DNA from: Cherax quadricarinatus
Lineage: Eukaryota > Arthropoda > Malacostraca > Decapoda > Parastacidae
Direction of reading: 5' to 3'
Assembly (NCBI RefSeq): GCF_038502225.1
Contig: NC_091303.1
Location: 32,564,530-32,628,529, forward strand
DNA length: 64,000 nucleotides
In this document: in pieces, positions 39,885 through 52,185 of the stretch
Layout of the letters: every line of letters starts with the position of its first letter
How positions within the stretch are numbered: position 1 is the first letter of the stretch
Made by a program: the position numbers and the translations under genes
Notes under the pieces: generated by a model
Told to the model about the DNA's origin: nothing
The model's database searches: none
The model's input: only the letters and a program-made list of their open reading frames with translations

Positions 39885-40544
39885 GATTCAGTAGTATGGG
39901 AGTTTTGTGACTTTTGTGGAGGATCTACACATGGTCCTTACTTAGTGTCGATATATTATCTCCTTGTTCCTGATTCTGTGTCACTTTTGCTTGTTATATT
40001 GCTATTGGGCTTAGCATTCTTTTTATTGTTCAAGCAGACTGTTCTGATTGCCAGTTGGTCAAGAAGTTAGCTTATTTGAGAACATTGTCAGTCACTTGTT
40101 TAAGTCTAGTCGAGTCGTGAGAAATAGTGAACTACTTAGAGCACTTACACACATACACATAAACTTATTTGTATATTGTATTATTAAATGCTACTGTACC
40201 AGACGGTACTTAAGACATAAATATGTGATATGTGCTTTCAGCACAATAATACTGTACACGAGAGAAGTGATTAATATTATTTTCATTACTGTGATTAATT
40301 TAATTTAATTTGATCTATACCTCTAGACATTGTTAATAAATTTATTAAATTTTAATTTCTCTAGTTAGTAGCCTACCAGTTGTAATCCTGCAGCACTATT
40401 GAATCATACTGAATTCTAATGCATAATTGGACAAGGATACTGACTACTTGTTACGAAAACCCAGTAACAGGCTGGATGCTAGAAGGGCAGTCCTTTCTAG
40501 GATTCACTGGAGATCTCTAAGATTTTTAGATATCGCGTTTTTTG
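39885..40544 (+). mobile_element. Long dispersed repeat, probably a solo LTR end (left copy)
   Basis: About 660 bp matching, as reverse complement and at high identity, the segment at 54052-54735. Shared landmarks run from GATTCAGTAGTATGGGAG to the common end ATCGCGTTTTTTG. It has no coding frame. Length, AT-rich body and lack of terminal inverted arms suit an LTR, but TG...CA ends and a flanking duplication are not secured. The 5' part is missing at the gap. Array D starts within a few bases of the 3' end. Confidence 0.6.
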
Positions 40545-40547
40545 CAA

Positions 40548-43500
40548 CAGTGGTGCTGTATTGGTGGTGCTGTGGTGGTGGTGCTGTGGTTGTGGTGCTG
40601 TGTTGCTGGTGCTGTGGTGGTAGTGCTGTTTTGGTGCTGTGGTGGTGGTGCTGTGGTGATGGTGCTGTGGTGGTGGTGTTGTTTTGGTGGTGCTGTTTTG
40701 GTGGTGCTGTTTTGGTGATGCTTTGGTGGTGGTGCTGTGGTGGTGGTCATGTGGTGGTGGTACTGTGGTGGTGGTGCTGTGGAGTTGGTGCTCTGTTGGT
40801 GGTGCTGTGGTGATGGTGCTGTTTTACTGGTGCTGTTTTACTGGTGCTGTTTTACTGGTGCTGTTTTGGCGGTGCTTTGGTGGTAATGCTCTGGTGGTGG
40901 TACTGTGGTGGTGGTGCTGTGGAGTTGGTGCTCTGTTGGTGGTGCTGTGGTGGTGGTGCTGTTTTGATGATGCTGTTTTGGTGGTGCTGTTTTCGTTGTG
41001 CTTTGTTGGTGGTACTGTGGTGATGGTGCTGTGGAGTTGGTGCTCTGTTGGTGGTGCTTGGTGGTGGTGCTGTTTTGATGATGCTGTTTTGGTGGTGCTG
41101 TTTTCGTTGTGCTTTGTTGGTGGTTCTGTGGTGATGGTGCTGTGTTGGTAGTGATGCGTTGGTGCTGTGGTGGTGATGCTGTGGTGGTAGTGCTGTGGTG
41201 GTGATGGTGCTGTGTTGGTGGTGCTGTGGTAGTGGTGCTGTTTTGATGGGGATGTTTCGGAGGTGCTTTGTTGGCGGTACTGTGGTGGTGGTGCTGTGGT
41301 GGTGCTGTGGTGGTGGTGCTGTTTTGGTGGTGCTGTGGTAGTGGTGCTGTTTTGATGCTGCTGTTTTGGTGGTGATGTTTTGGTGGTGCTGTGGTGGTGG
41401 TACTGTGGTGGTGGTGTTGTGATGGTGGGGCTGTGGTTGTGGTGCTGTGGTGGTGGTACTGTATTGGTGGTGCTGTGGTGGTGGTGGTGCTGTGGTTGTG
41501 GTGCTGTGGTGCTTGTGCTGTGGTGGTAGTGCTGTTTTGGTGCTGTGGTGCTGGTGCTGTTGTGGTGGAGCTGTGGTGGTGCTGTGGTTGTGGTCCTGTG
41601 GTGGGGGTACTGTGGACGTGGTGCTGTGGTGGTGGTGCTGTTGTGGTACTGCTGTTTTGGTGGTGCTGTGGAGGAGGTGCTGTGGTGGAGGTGCTTTGCT
41701 GGTGGTGATGTAGTGGTGGTGATGTGGTGGTGGTGATATGGTGGTAGTGCTGTGGTGGTGGTGCTGTAATGATGGTGCTGTGATGGTGGTGCTGTGTTAG
41801 TGGTGCTGTGGTGGTGGTGCTGTGGTGGTAGTGCTGCGGTGGTGGTCCTGTTTTGCTGGTACTGTGGTGGTGGTGCTGTTTTACTGACGATGTTTTGGTG
41901 GTGCTTTGGTGGTGGTGCTCTGGCGGTGATGCTCTGGTGGTGGTACTGTAGTGGTGGTGCTGTGGAGGTGGTGCTGTGGTGGTGGTGCTGTGGTGGTGGT
42001 GCTGTGGTGGTGGTGCTGTTTTGGTGATGTTGTGGTGGTGGTCCTGTTTTGATGATGCTGTTTTGGTGGTGCTGTTTTTGTTGTGCGTTGGTGGTGCTGT
42101 GGTGGTGGTGCTGTGTTGGTGGTGCTGTGGTGGTGGTGCTGTGGTGGTAGTGCTTTGGTGATGATGTGGTGGTGGTGCTGTTTTGGTGGCGCTGTGGTGG
42201 TGGTGCTGTGTTGGTAGTGCTGTGTTGGTGGTGCTGTGGTAGTGGTGCTGTTTTGATGGTGCTGTTTTGGTGGTGATATTTTGTTGGTGCTGTGGTGGTG
42301 GTACTGTGGTGGTGGTACTGTGGTGGTGGTGTTGTGATGGTGGGGCTGTGGTTGTGGTGCTGTTGTGGTGGTACTGTATTGGTGGTGCTGTGGTGGTGGT
42401 GCTGCTGTGGTTGTGGTGCTGGTGCTGTGATGGTAGTGCTGTTTTGGTGCTGTGGTGCTGGTGCTGTTGTGGAGCTGTGGTGGTGTTTAGGTGGTGCTGT
42501 TTGGGTGGTGCTGTTTTGGTGGTGCTTTGGTGGTGCTGGGGTTGTGGTCCTGTGGTGGGAGTACCGTGGTGCTGTGGTGATGGTGCTGTTGTGGTGCTGC
42601 TGTTTTGGTGGTGCTGTGGAGGAGGTGCTGTGGTGAAGGTGCTTTGCTGGTGGTGATGTAGTGGTGGTGGTGATATGGTGGTGGTGCTGTGGTGGTGGTG
42701 CTGTATTGGTGGTGCTGTGATGGTGGTGCTGTGTTAGTGGTGCTGTGGTGGTGGTGCTGTGGTTGTGGTACTGTGGTGGTGCTGTGGTGGTAGTGCTGCG
42801 GTGGTGGTCCTGTTTTGCTGGTACTGTGGTGGTGGTGCTGTTTTACTGGCGATGTTTTGGTGGTGCTTTGGTGGTGGTGCTCTGGCGGTGGTGCTCTGGT
42901 GGTGGTACTGTGGTGGTGGTGCTGTGGAGGTGGTGCTGTGGTGGTGGTGCTGTGGTGATGGTGCTGTGGTGGTGGTGCTGTTTTGGTGATGTTGTGGTGG
43001 TGGTCCTGTTTTGATGATGCTGTTTTGGTGGTGCTGTTTTTGTTGTGCCTTGGTGGTGCTGTGGTTGTGGTGCTGTGTTGGTGGTGCTGTGGTGGTGGTG
43101 CTGTGGTGGTAGTGCTTTGGTGATGATGTGGTGGTGCTGTTTTGGTGGCGCTGTGGTGGTGGTGCTGTGTTGATAGTGCTGTGTTGGTGGTGCTGTGGTG
43201 GTGGTGCTGTGGTGGTAGTGCTTTGGTGGTGATGTGGTGGTGGTGCTGTTTTGTTGGTGCTGTGGTGGTGGTGCTGTGTTGGTAGTGCTGTGTTGGTGGT
43301 GATGTGGTGGTGGTGCTGTTTTGTTGGTGCTGTGGTGGTGGTGCTGTGTTGGTAGTGCTGTGTTGGTGGTGCTGTGGTGGTGGTGCTGTGGTGGTAGTGC
43401 TTTGGTGGTGCTGTGGAAGTGGTGCTGTTTTGGTGGTGATGTTTTGGTGGTGCTGTATTGGTGGTACTATGGTGGTGGTGCTGTGGTGGTGCTGTTTTGG

Positions 43501-44035
43501 TGGTGCTGTGGTAGTGGTGCTGTTTTGGTGGTGCTGTTTTGATGGAGCTGTGGTGGTACTGTGGTGGTGGTGCTGTGGTGGTGGTGCTGTGGTGGTGGTG
43601 CTGTGGTTTTGATGTATTTGTGGTGCTGTGGTTGTGGTGCTGTAGTAGTGGTGCTGCTTTGGTGGTGCTGTTTTGGTGGTGCTGTGGTGATGGTGCTGTG
43701 GTGGTGGTACTGTGGTGGTGGTGATGTGGTGGTGCTGTGGTGGTGGTGCTGTTTTGGTGGTGCTGTTTTGGTGGTGCTGTGGTGGTAGTGCTGTGGTGGT
43801 TTTGCTGAGGTAGTGGTGTTGTAGTAGTGGTGCTGTGTTGGTAGTTCTGTGGTGCTGCTGACGGTGGTGCTGTGGTGGTGATGCTGTGGTGCTGCTGAGG
43901 GTTGTAGTGTGGTGGTGGTGCTCTGGTGGTGGTTCTTTGGTACTGCTGATTGTGATGCTGTGGTGGTGTTGTGGTTCGCCTGATGGTTGTGCTATGGTGG
44001 TGGTGCATTGGTGCTAGTGAAGCTGGTCGTGATGT
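40548..44035. repeat. 14-bp G/T-rich minisatellite, array D
   Basis: Tandem copies of a 14-bp unit, GCTGTGGTGGTGGT, with GCTGTTTTGGTGGT as the main alternative. The plus strand is almost only G and T. Larger blocks are duplicated: GTGCTGCGGTGGTGGTCCTG occurs at 41831 and again at 42793, and TGTTGTGATGGTGGGGCTG at 41415 and 42330. The many VVVLWWWCCGGG-type plus frames and the 424-residue HHSTTTTAPP-type minus frame repeat every 14 residues and are artefacts of the 14-bp period. Confidence 0.95.
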
Positions 44036-44540
44036 TATGAGGGTGGTGGTGGTGGTGGTTGTGGTGGTGGTAGTTTTGAGGTGGTGGTGGTGATAGTAGC
44101 GGTTCTGTGGATGTGGAAGTCATGTTGTGGTGTTAGTGCTATGGTGGTGGTGATTGTGATGAATGTAATGGTGGTATTGATGATAGTGGTGTTGGTAGTG
44201 GTTGAGGTGATAGTGATAGGGATGGTGATAGTGGTGGTGCGGATGGTGGCGGTGGTAGTATTGTTGATGGTGCTAGTGATGTTGTTGATATTGGTGGTGG
44301 TGTTGATGAAGGTGTTTATAGCAGTTGTTTTAGCATTGCTAGTGGTGGGTGTTAGTGACAGTGTTGGCTGTAGCAGTGTTAGTAGTAGTGGTGGCATCCT
44401 CGGCACCGGTGGTGATAGTTGTGGTGGTGATAGTTGTGGTGGTGATAGTTGTGGAGGTGATAGTGGTGGTGGTGGTGGTGATGGTGATTATAGTGATGGC
44501 GGTGGTCAAGGTGACAGTGGTGGTGATAGCGGTTCTGGAA
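44036..44540. repeat. Irregular GGT/GAT trinucleotide-rich sequence
   Basis: Mixed GGT, GAT, AGT and GTT triplets without a fixed longer period continue the G/T strand bias of array D. Frames on both strands are low-complexity (for example Val/Ile-rich or Thr-rich) and are not genes. Confidence 0.85.
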
Positions 44541-44577
44541 TGCAAAGAGTATGTTACACTTTTTTCAGCGTATGTAC

Positions 44578-47445
44578 ATAAGAACATCAGAACATAAGAA
44601 AGAAGGAACACTGCAACAGGCCTATTGACCCATGCGGAGCAAGCCCATGTCCCCCCCACCGAATTAGACCAATGACCCCCCCCCCCGGATAAGCCCAATG
44701 ACCCACCCAGTCTGATCATCTCCACTCAAGGAAGGTGCACTGCACCAGACCCAGCAGCACAAGCTAGTCAGGTCCAACTCACACCCACCCACACCCACTC
44801 ATGTATTTATCTAACCTATTTTTAAAACTACACAACGTTTTAGCCTGAATAACTGTACTCGAGAGTTTGTTCCACTCATCCACAACTCTATTACCAAACC
44901 AGTGCTTTCCTATATCCTTTCTGAATTTTTCCAACTTGAAACCATTGCTGCGAGTCCTGTCTTGGCTGGAAATTTTCAGCAAGCTATTTACATCCCCTTT
45001 ATTTATTCCTGTTTTCCATTTATACACCTCGATCATATCCCCCCTAATTCTACGCCTTCGAGAGAGTGCAGATTCAGGGCCCTCAGTCTATCCTCATAGG
45101 GAAGATTTCTGATACATGGGATCATCTTTGTCATCCTCATCTGTACGTTTTCCAGAGCATTTATATCCATTCTGTAATACGGTGACCAGAACTGAGCAGC
45201 ATAATCTAAATGAGGCCTAACCAAGGATATATAGAGTTGAAGAACAACCTGAGGACTTCTGTTATTTATACCTCTAGATATGAAGCCAAGAATTTTGTTA
45301 GCTTTATTGCGAACACTAATGCACTGTTGTCTTGGTTTTAAATTACTGCTAACCAGAACTCCTAAATCCTTTTCGCAATCAGTAGTATTAAGATCTACAT
45401 TATTTAGTTTATATGTGGCATGGTTATTTACCTGTCCAACATTTAGAACTTTGCATTTGACAATATTAAACAGCATCTGCCACTTCTCCGACCATTGCAG
45501 CAGTCTATTCAAATCATCCTCGAGTGCTCTAGTGTCCTCATTAGAATGAATTGGCCTATTTTGGTGTCATCAGCAAATTTGCTTATGTAGCTATTTATTC
45601 CCTAATCTAAGTCGTTTACGTAAATTGCGAACAACAACGGGCCCAACACTGACCCCTGAGGAACACCGCTTGTGACGTGCTCCCATTCTGATTTCTCCCC
45701 ATTTATGCAAACTCTCTGCTGTCTTTGTCAGCCTTGCCTCTACCCAGGAAAAAATTTCTTCTCCTATTCCGTTTGCCTTAAGTTTCCTCAATAGCCTCTG
45801 GTGTGGAACTCTATCGAAAGCCTTACTGAAGTCCATATACACAATATCATATTCATTACCATGATCTACCTCCTCAAACACCTTAGTGAAAAAAGTTAGT
45901 AAATTCGTAAGACAGGAACGCCCCTTTTTAAAACCATGTTGAGATTCATTAATCAAACTGTGCCTGTCAAGATGGCTACGAATTGCTTCGGCAATTATTG
46001 ATTCCATAAATTTTCCCACTTTGGAGGTAAGGCTTATTGGTCTATAGTTCGAAGCCAAGGACCTGTCACCTGCCTTGTAAATAGGTATTACATTTGCCAT
46101 TTTCCACTTATCAGACACTATGCCAGTTTGTAGTGATATGTTAAAAAGATTAGCCAAAGGTATGCTAAGTTCCTCTTTACATTCCTTTAACACCCTTGCA
46201 AACAGTTCATCAGGGCCTGGGGATTTGTTAGGTTTTAGTTTCTCTATTTGTCTGAGGACCATGTCACTAGTTACCGCAATCGTACATAGTTTATCATCCT
46301 GTTCTACATAATCTATTATTTCAGGAATATTGCTAGTATTTTCCTGGGTGAAAACTGAGAGGAAGTAGGTATTTAGAATTTCACACATATCCTTATCACT
46401 GTCAGTGATCTGACCAGAGTTACTCTTAAGTGGGTCAATCTTGTCCCTAATCTTACTTCTGTATACCTGAAAGAATCCTTTAGGGTTAATCTTTGAATCC
46501 CTTGCGACCTTAGCCTCATAATCCCTTTTTGCTTTTCTCATTCCTTTCTTTATTTCTCTCTTTAATTGAATATATTGATTTCTTAACTGCCCATCTCCTC
46601 TTTTGTTACGCCTATATATGCCTCTCTTTTGACCAGTGAGATGTTTTAATCTATTGTTCATCCATTTGGGATCATTTTTGTTATATCTAATTTCCCTACT
46701 CGGTACAAAAGTTGTCTGGGCAGCTAGAACTATGCTCTGAAAAACGTCATATTGGCAACCAAGATCACCTACCTGATCCATAGTCAGGACATCCCAATTT
46801 AGCCCACCCAGGTAATTTTTCAGTCCCATGAAGTCGGCCAAGCGAAAATCTGGGACAGAGATTTGATTGCAGTTATCTGGGTAATTCCATGATATATTAA
46901 AACTAAGTGATTTATGATCACTTTCCCCAAGCTCATCATTAACCTCAAGATTATTAATTAGTGAATCTTTCTTGGCAAGAACCAAGTCAAACAGATTGTT
47001 TCCTCTAGTTGGTTCTGTCACAACCTGTTCTAAAAAGCAATCCTGAACCGTATCAAGAAAGTCACTAGACTCAAGATTTCCTGTCATATTGTTCCAATCA
47101 ATTTGTCTAAAGTTAAAATCTCCCATTATAACAACATTTTCATAACTAGATGCCTTATGAATTTCGTCCCATAGCAGCTTACTGCCCTTCCTATCAAGGT
47201 TTGGGGGCCTATAAATCACACCCAAAATTAATTTGTCATGTCCCTCGAGAAACTGTAGCCAAACAGATTCTGTGTTCGATGTCTCTAATCTTATATCACG
47301 TCTAAGACAACAATTTAAATTTTCTCTGACATACATCGCCACTCCACCACCCTTCCTGTTGACCCTATCAGTGTGGAATAGTTTATAACCCTGTATGTTG
47401 CATTCAGAAGGCATTTCTCTATCTTTCAGGTTGAACCAGGTCTCT
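44578..47445 (-). mobile_element. CR1-like LINE, minus strand
   Basis: On the minus strand this 2.9-kb element runs from a truncated endonuclease start (near 47445) through reverse transcriptase and a CR1-type C-terminal region. A 3' UTR follows and ends in short direct repeats of TTCTTATG/TTCTGATG (44578-44610), the kind of tail expected for CR1 elements, which lack poly(A). Wording of the motifs and the C-terminal segment (MIEVYKWKTGINKGD, WNKLSSTVIQAKTLCSFKNR) supports the CR1 clade. It sits between two GGT/GAT-rich stretches. Confidence 0.88.
44779..47440 (-). pseudogene. CR1-like ORF2: EEP endonuclease plus reverse transcriptase, frame-broken
   Basis: The main piece is a 607-residue frame at 47414-45591. 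Its endonuclease half shows TETWFNLKDRE just upstream of the first Met, KGGGVAMYV, the catalytic-type GDFNFRQIDW and ESDHKSL. Its reverse transcriptase half shows PNKSPGPDELFARVL, SNYRPISLTSKVGKFMES, QHGFKKGRSCLTNLL and the motif A block YMDFSKAFDRVPHQRLL. A frameshift near 45730 moves [20 protein letters not shown] into another frame. A TAG follows at about 45603, FADD is encoded at 45566-45577, and further shifts near 45550 and 45040 separate the thumb (45512-45033) and C-terminal (45036-44779) pieces. The enzyme would nick and copy at target DNA in an intact copy. This one is inactive but comparatively young, because long frames survive. Confidence 0.88.
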
Positions 47446-47457
47446 GTTATACCAGTA

Positions 47458-47592
47458 AGTGTCCGGCTATGGTTAGCTTGGTGCGGCCAGAAGGAACAGC
47501 CTGGTTGATCAGACCTTGATCCACCATGAGGCCTGGTCTCAGACCGAGCCGCGGGGGCGTTGACCCCCGAAACCTTCTCCAGGTAAACATTT
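47458..47592 (-). repeat. Dispersed repeat next to the CR1 5' end
   Basis: On the minus strand the sequence runs TTTACCTGGAGAAGGTTTCG, then GGTCAACGCCCCCGC, then TGGTGGATCAAGGTCTGATC and GGCTGTTCCTTCTGGCC. I associate this wording with a very common decapod repeat. It directly abuts the CR1 coding part, so it may be the 5' region of the same or a related element rather than an independent insertion. Confidence 0.55.
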
Positions 47593-47685
47593 GGTGAAGG
47601 AAATACAAGTTAAATATTTCTGCTGAGTTTGTTTTGCTCGAACCCACCACGACCAGGACACAGGTCATTATTACCTGTGTTTGTA

Positions 47686-48284
47686 ATAGTGGTGGTGGTG
47701 GTCATGGTGACAGTGGTGGCGGTGATAGTGGTGGTAGTGATGGTGGTAGTTGTAGTGATAGTGGTAGTGATGGTGATAGTGGAAGTGGTGGTGATAGTGG
47801 CGGTGGTGGTGGTAGTGGTGGTGGTGATAGTGGTGGTGGCGGTGATATCGGTAGTGGAGGTGATAGCGGTGGTATCTGTGATGATTGTGGTGATGGTGAT
47901 TGTGGTGGTAGTGATGGTGATAGTGGTGGCGGTGGTGTTAGTGGTGGTGGTCATAGTGATGGTGGTGGGTATAGTGGTGGTGTCGGTGATGGTTGTAGTG
48001 ATGGTGATAGTGGAGGCGGTGATGATGGTTAAAGTGATAGCGGTGACAATGGTGGTGGTGGTGGTAGTGATAGCGGTGGTGGTGGTGATAGTGGTGGTGG
48101 AGATAGTGTTGGCGGTAGTGGTGGTGATAGTGGTGGCGGTAGTGGTGGTGATAGTGGTGGTGATAGTGGTGGTGGTGATAGTGGTGGTGATAGTGGTGGT
48201 GATAATGGTGATGATAGTGGTGGTGATAGTGGTGGTGATAGTGGTGGTGGTGGTGGTGGTAGTGGTGGTGATAATGGTGTCAAT
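47686..48284. repeat. Irregular GGT/GAT minisatellite, array E
   Basis: G/T/A triplet sequence built of GGTGATAGTGGTGGT-like words, most regular at 48120-48270. The plus strand is almost free of C. It resembles 44036-44540 on the other side of the CR1 element. The 225-residue Val/Ile-rich plus frame and the Pro/Leu/Ser minus frame are low-complexity artefacts. Confidence 0.9.
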
Positions 48285-48971
48285 GGAAAGGCCTTTACCT
48301 GTCTGACATTAATTACCGCGTCAATCAAGATCAACGTTAAACCCCAACCATCCCGAATTTAGCGTGTACAGTGAACGCTACATTTCCAGGCCGGGGCTGT
48401 ACCTACCAGTACGTCGACTGACAGATGTACCTGGCTGTGGTCTCCCGTTGGCTCCACACTCCACCTCTGGCCTCACAATATAAGCTTTTAAAAAAGTGCC
48501 TGTGGGTTCCATAATTGCGCAATGTTCTGACACGGCGAAAGGTATAATATTAACTTACTGGAGGGATTTAGGGACCCGGATGTACAGTTTCCTTATTACA
48601 AGGCCTTCTATAAAATTCTTAAAATTAACCACACCTGGTTGTCTGAGTCACTGTATCTGTATCACTGTAGTATCGAGCACCTATATTCCCACTCGACTAC
48701 ATGCAGCTGACTCCCATGAGTGATGACGTGGGACTGGCCAAACACTGGCATTTTGGCACCAATGCTGCAGATATACGACTCTGTTGATACCTAAGCTACT
48801 TACAACTATATTCGTATCCTAACTTTACTGTCTAAACTACAATCCAAGACTACGTTCTAGCTTACTAATAGTATAAACCAAATAAACCTACAATCAAGAT
48901 TGGATTTAGAGATGTTGTAGGAGCAACACCTCAAAAAGACTTTCCCTGTTGAAGGAGAATCTTTCCCTCCC
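48285..48971. other. Unassigned sequence
   Basis: About 690 bp without tandem structure. No domain-bearing frame, RNA gene or named repeat seen. Confidence 0.6.
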
Positions 48972-51319
48972 GTAACACACTCCCTCCCACACTTGTAACA
49001 CACTCCCTTCCATACTTGTAACACACTCCCTCCCATACTTGTAACACACTCCCTCCCACACTTGTAACACACTCCCTCCCACACTTGTAACACACTCCCT
49101 CCCACACTTGTAACACACTCCCTCCCATACTTGTAACACACTCCCTCCCACACTTGTAACACACTCCCTCCCACACTTGTAACACACTCCCTTCCATACT
49201 TGTAACACACTCCCTCCCACACTTGTAACACACTCCCTCCCACACTTGTAACACACTCCCTTCCATACTTGTAACACACTCCCTCCCACACTTGTAACAC
49301 ACTCCCTCACACACTTGTAACACACTCCCTCCCACACTTGTAACACACTCCCTCCCACACTTGTAACACACTCCCTTCCATACTTGTAACACACTCCCTC
49401 CCACACTTGTAACACACTCCCTTCCATACTTGTAACACACTCCCTCTCACACTTGTAACACACTCCCTTCCATACTTGTAACACACTCCCTCTCACACTT
49501 GTAACACACTCCCTCCCACACTTGTAACACACTCCCTCCCACACTTGTAACACACTCCCTTCCATACTTGTAACACACTCCCTCCCATACTTGTAACACA
49601 CTCCCTCCCACACTTGTAACACACTCCCTCCGATACTTGTAACACACTCCCTCCCACACTTGTAACACACTCCCTTCCACACTTGTAACACACTCCCTCC
49701 CACACTTGTAACACACTCCCTTCCACACTTGTAACACACTCCCTCCCACACTTGTAACACACTCCCTCCCACACTTGTAACACACTCCCTCTCACACTTG
49801 TAACACACTCCCTCCCACACTTGTAACACACTCCCTTCCACACTTGTAACACACTCCCTCACACACTTGTAACACACTCCCTCTCACACTTGTAACACAC
49901 TCCCTCTCACACTTGTAACACACTCCCTTCCACACTTGTAACACACTCCCTCCCACACTTGTAACACACTCCCTCTCACACTTGTAACACACTCCCTCTC
50001 ACACTTGTAACACACTCCCTCCCACACTTGTAACACACTCCCTCCCACACTTGTAACACACTCCCTTCCACACTTGTAACACACTCCCTCCCACACTTGT
50101 AACACACTCCCTCTCACACTTGTAACACACTCCCTTCCACACTTGTAACACACTCCCTTCCACACTTGTAACACACTCCCTCCCACACTTGTAACACATT
50201 CCCTCTCACACTTGTAACACACTCCCTCCCACACTTGTAACACACTCCCTTCCACACTTGTAACACACTCCCTCCCACACTTGTAACACACTCCCTCCCA
50301 CACTTGTAACACACTCCCTCTCACACTTGTAACACACTCCCTCCCACACTTGTAACACACTCCCTCTCACACTTGTAACACACTCCCTCCCACACTTGTA
50401 ACACACTCCCTCTCACACTTGTAACACACTCCCTCTCACACTTGTAACACACTCCCTCCCACACTTGTAACACACTCCCTCTCACACTTGTAACACACTC
50501 CCTCCCACACTTGTAACACACTCCCTCCCACACTTGTAACACACTCCCTTCCACACTTGTAACACACTCTTTCTCACACTTGTAACACACTCCCTCCCAC
50601 ACTTGTAACACACTCTCTCCCACACTTGTAACACACTCCCTCTCACACTTGTAACACACTCCCTCTCACACTTGTAACACACTCCCTCCCACACTTGTAA
50701 CACACTCCCTCCCACACTTGTAACACACTCCCTCTCACACTTGTAACACACTCCCTCTCACACTTGTAACACACTCCCTCTCACACTTGTAACACACTCC
50801 CTCCCACACTTGTAACACACTCCCTCTCACACTTGTAACACACTCCCTTCCACACTTGTAACACACTCCCTTCCACACTTGTAACACACTCCCTCTCACA
50901 CTTGTAACACACTCCCTCTCACACTTGTAACACACTCCCTCTCACACTTGTAACACACTCCCTTCCACACTTGTAACACACTCCCTCTCACACTTGTAAC
51001 ACACTCCCTCTCACACTTGTAACACACTCCCTCTCACACTTGTAACACACTCCCTCTCACACTTGTAACACACTCCTTTCCACACTTGTAACACACTCCC
51101 TCCCACACTTGTAACACACTCCCTTCCACACTTGTAACACACTCCCTCCCACACTTGTAACACACTCCCTCCCACACTTGTAACACACTCCCTCCCACAC
51201 TTGTAACACACTCCCTCCCACACTTGTAACACACTCCCTCCCACACTTGTAACACACTCCCTCCCACACTTGTAACACACTCCCTCACTTGTAACACACT
51301 CTGTTCCACACTTGTAACG
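48972..51319. repeat. 23-bp minisatellite, array F
   Basis: About 102 copies of a 23-bp unit (clean copy 49038-49060: CTTGTAACACACTCCC plus a variable 7 bp). The variable end is chiefly TCCCACA, TCTCACA, TTCCACA, TTCCATA or TCCCATA. The CATA forms are confined to the left quarter, TCTCACA dominates the middle, and the right end returns to TCCCACA. The minus strand has no stop in any phase of the unit, so all three frames are open (up to 323 residues of CYKCGRECVTSVGG type). This is a property of the unit and not evidence of a gene. Confidence 0.97.
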
Positions 51320-51362
51320 ATTTATCATGGCTAAGAACGATAAAACACTAGTTTTCCTGTAT

Positions 51363-52185
51363 GTGGTGGTGACGTTGGTGGTAGTGACGTTGGTGGTAGT
51401 GGTGATGATGGTGGTAGTGACGTTGGTGGTAGTGGTGATGATGGTGGTAGTGACGTTGGTGGTAGTGATGATGGTGGTAGTGACGTTGGTGGTAGTGGTG
51501 ATGATGGTGGTAGTGACGTTGGTGGTAGTGGTGATGTTCGTGGAAGTGACGTTGGCGGTAGTGGTGACGTTGGTGGTAGTGGTGATGTTGGCGGTGTTGA
51601 CGTTGGTGGTAGCGGTGATGTTGGTGATAGTGGTAATGTTGGTGGTAGTGGTGATGATGGTGGTAGTGACGTTGGTGGTAGTGACGCTGGTGGTAGTGGT
51701 AATGATGGTGGAAGTGAGTTGGTGGTAGAGGTGATATTGGTGGTAGTGACGTTGGTGGTAGTGGTGATGTTGGTGGTAGTGGTAATGTTGGTGGTAGTGG
51801 TGATAATGGTGGTAGTGACGGTGGTAGTGGTGATGTTGGTGGTAGTGACGTTGGTGGTAATGGTGATATTGGTGGTAGTGGTGATGGTGGTTTTGGTGAT
51901 TTTGGTGGTAGTGGTGATGTTGGTGGTTGTGGTGATACTGGTGATGGTGACGTTGGTGTTAGTGGTGATGTTGGTGGTAATGACGATGGTGGTAGTGGTG
52001 ATGTTGGTGGTAGTGACGTTGGTGGTAGTGGTGATATTAGCGGCGGTGACGTTGGTGGTAGTGGTGATATCAGCGGCGGTGACGTTGGTGGTAGTGGTGA
52101 TATTAGCGGCGGTGACGTTGGTGGTAGTGGTGATATCAGCGGCGGTGACGTTGGTGGAAGTGGTGATATTAGCGTCGGTGACGTT
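51363..52185. repeat. 15/18/33-bp G/T-rich minisatellite, array G
   Basis: Mixed 15-bp (GTGGTAGTGACGTTG) and 18-bp (GTGGTAGTGGTGATGTTG) units. From 52022 to about 52186 there are five 33-bp higher-order units (52022-52054, 52055-52087 and so on), alternating GATATT and GATATC before AGCGGCGGTGACG. Open frames on both strands are low-complexity. Confidence 0.92.

Noticed and set aside
42734..44008. 424-residue minus frame rich in His, Thr and Pro in array D
   Set aside because: It repeats every 14 residues exactly as the 14-bp unit predicts, and other frames in the same place are open too.
48857..51328. Cys-rich frames up to 323 residues on the minus strand of array F
   Set aside because: The 23-bp unit has no stop in any phase, so all three frames are open. 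There is no start or end signal and no independent domain.
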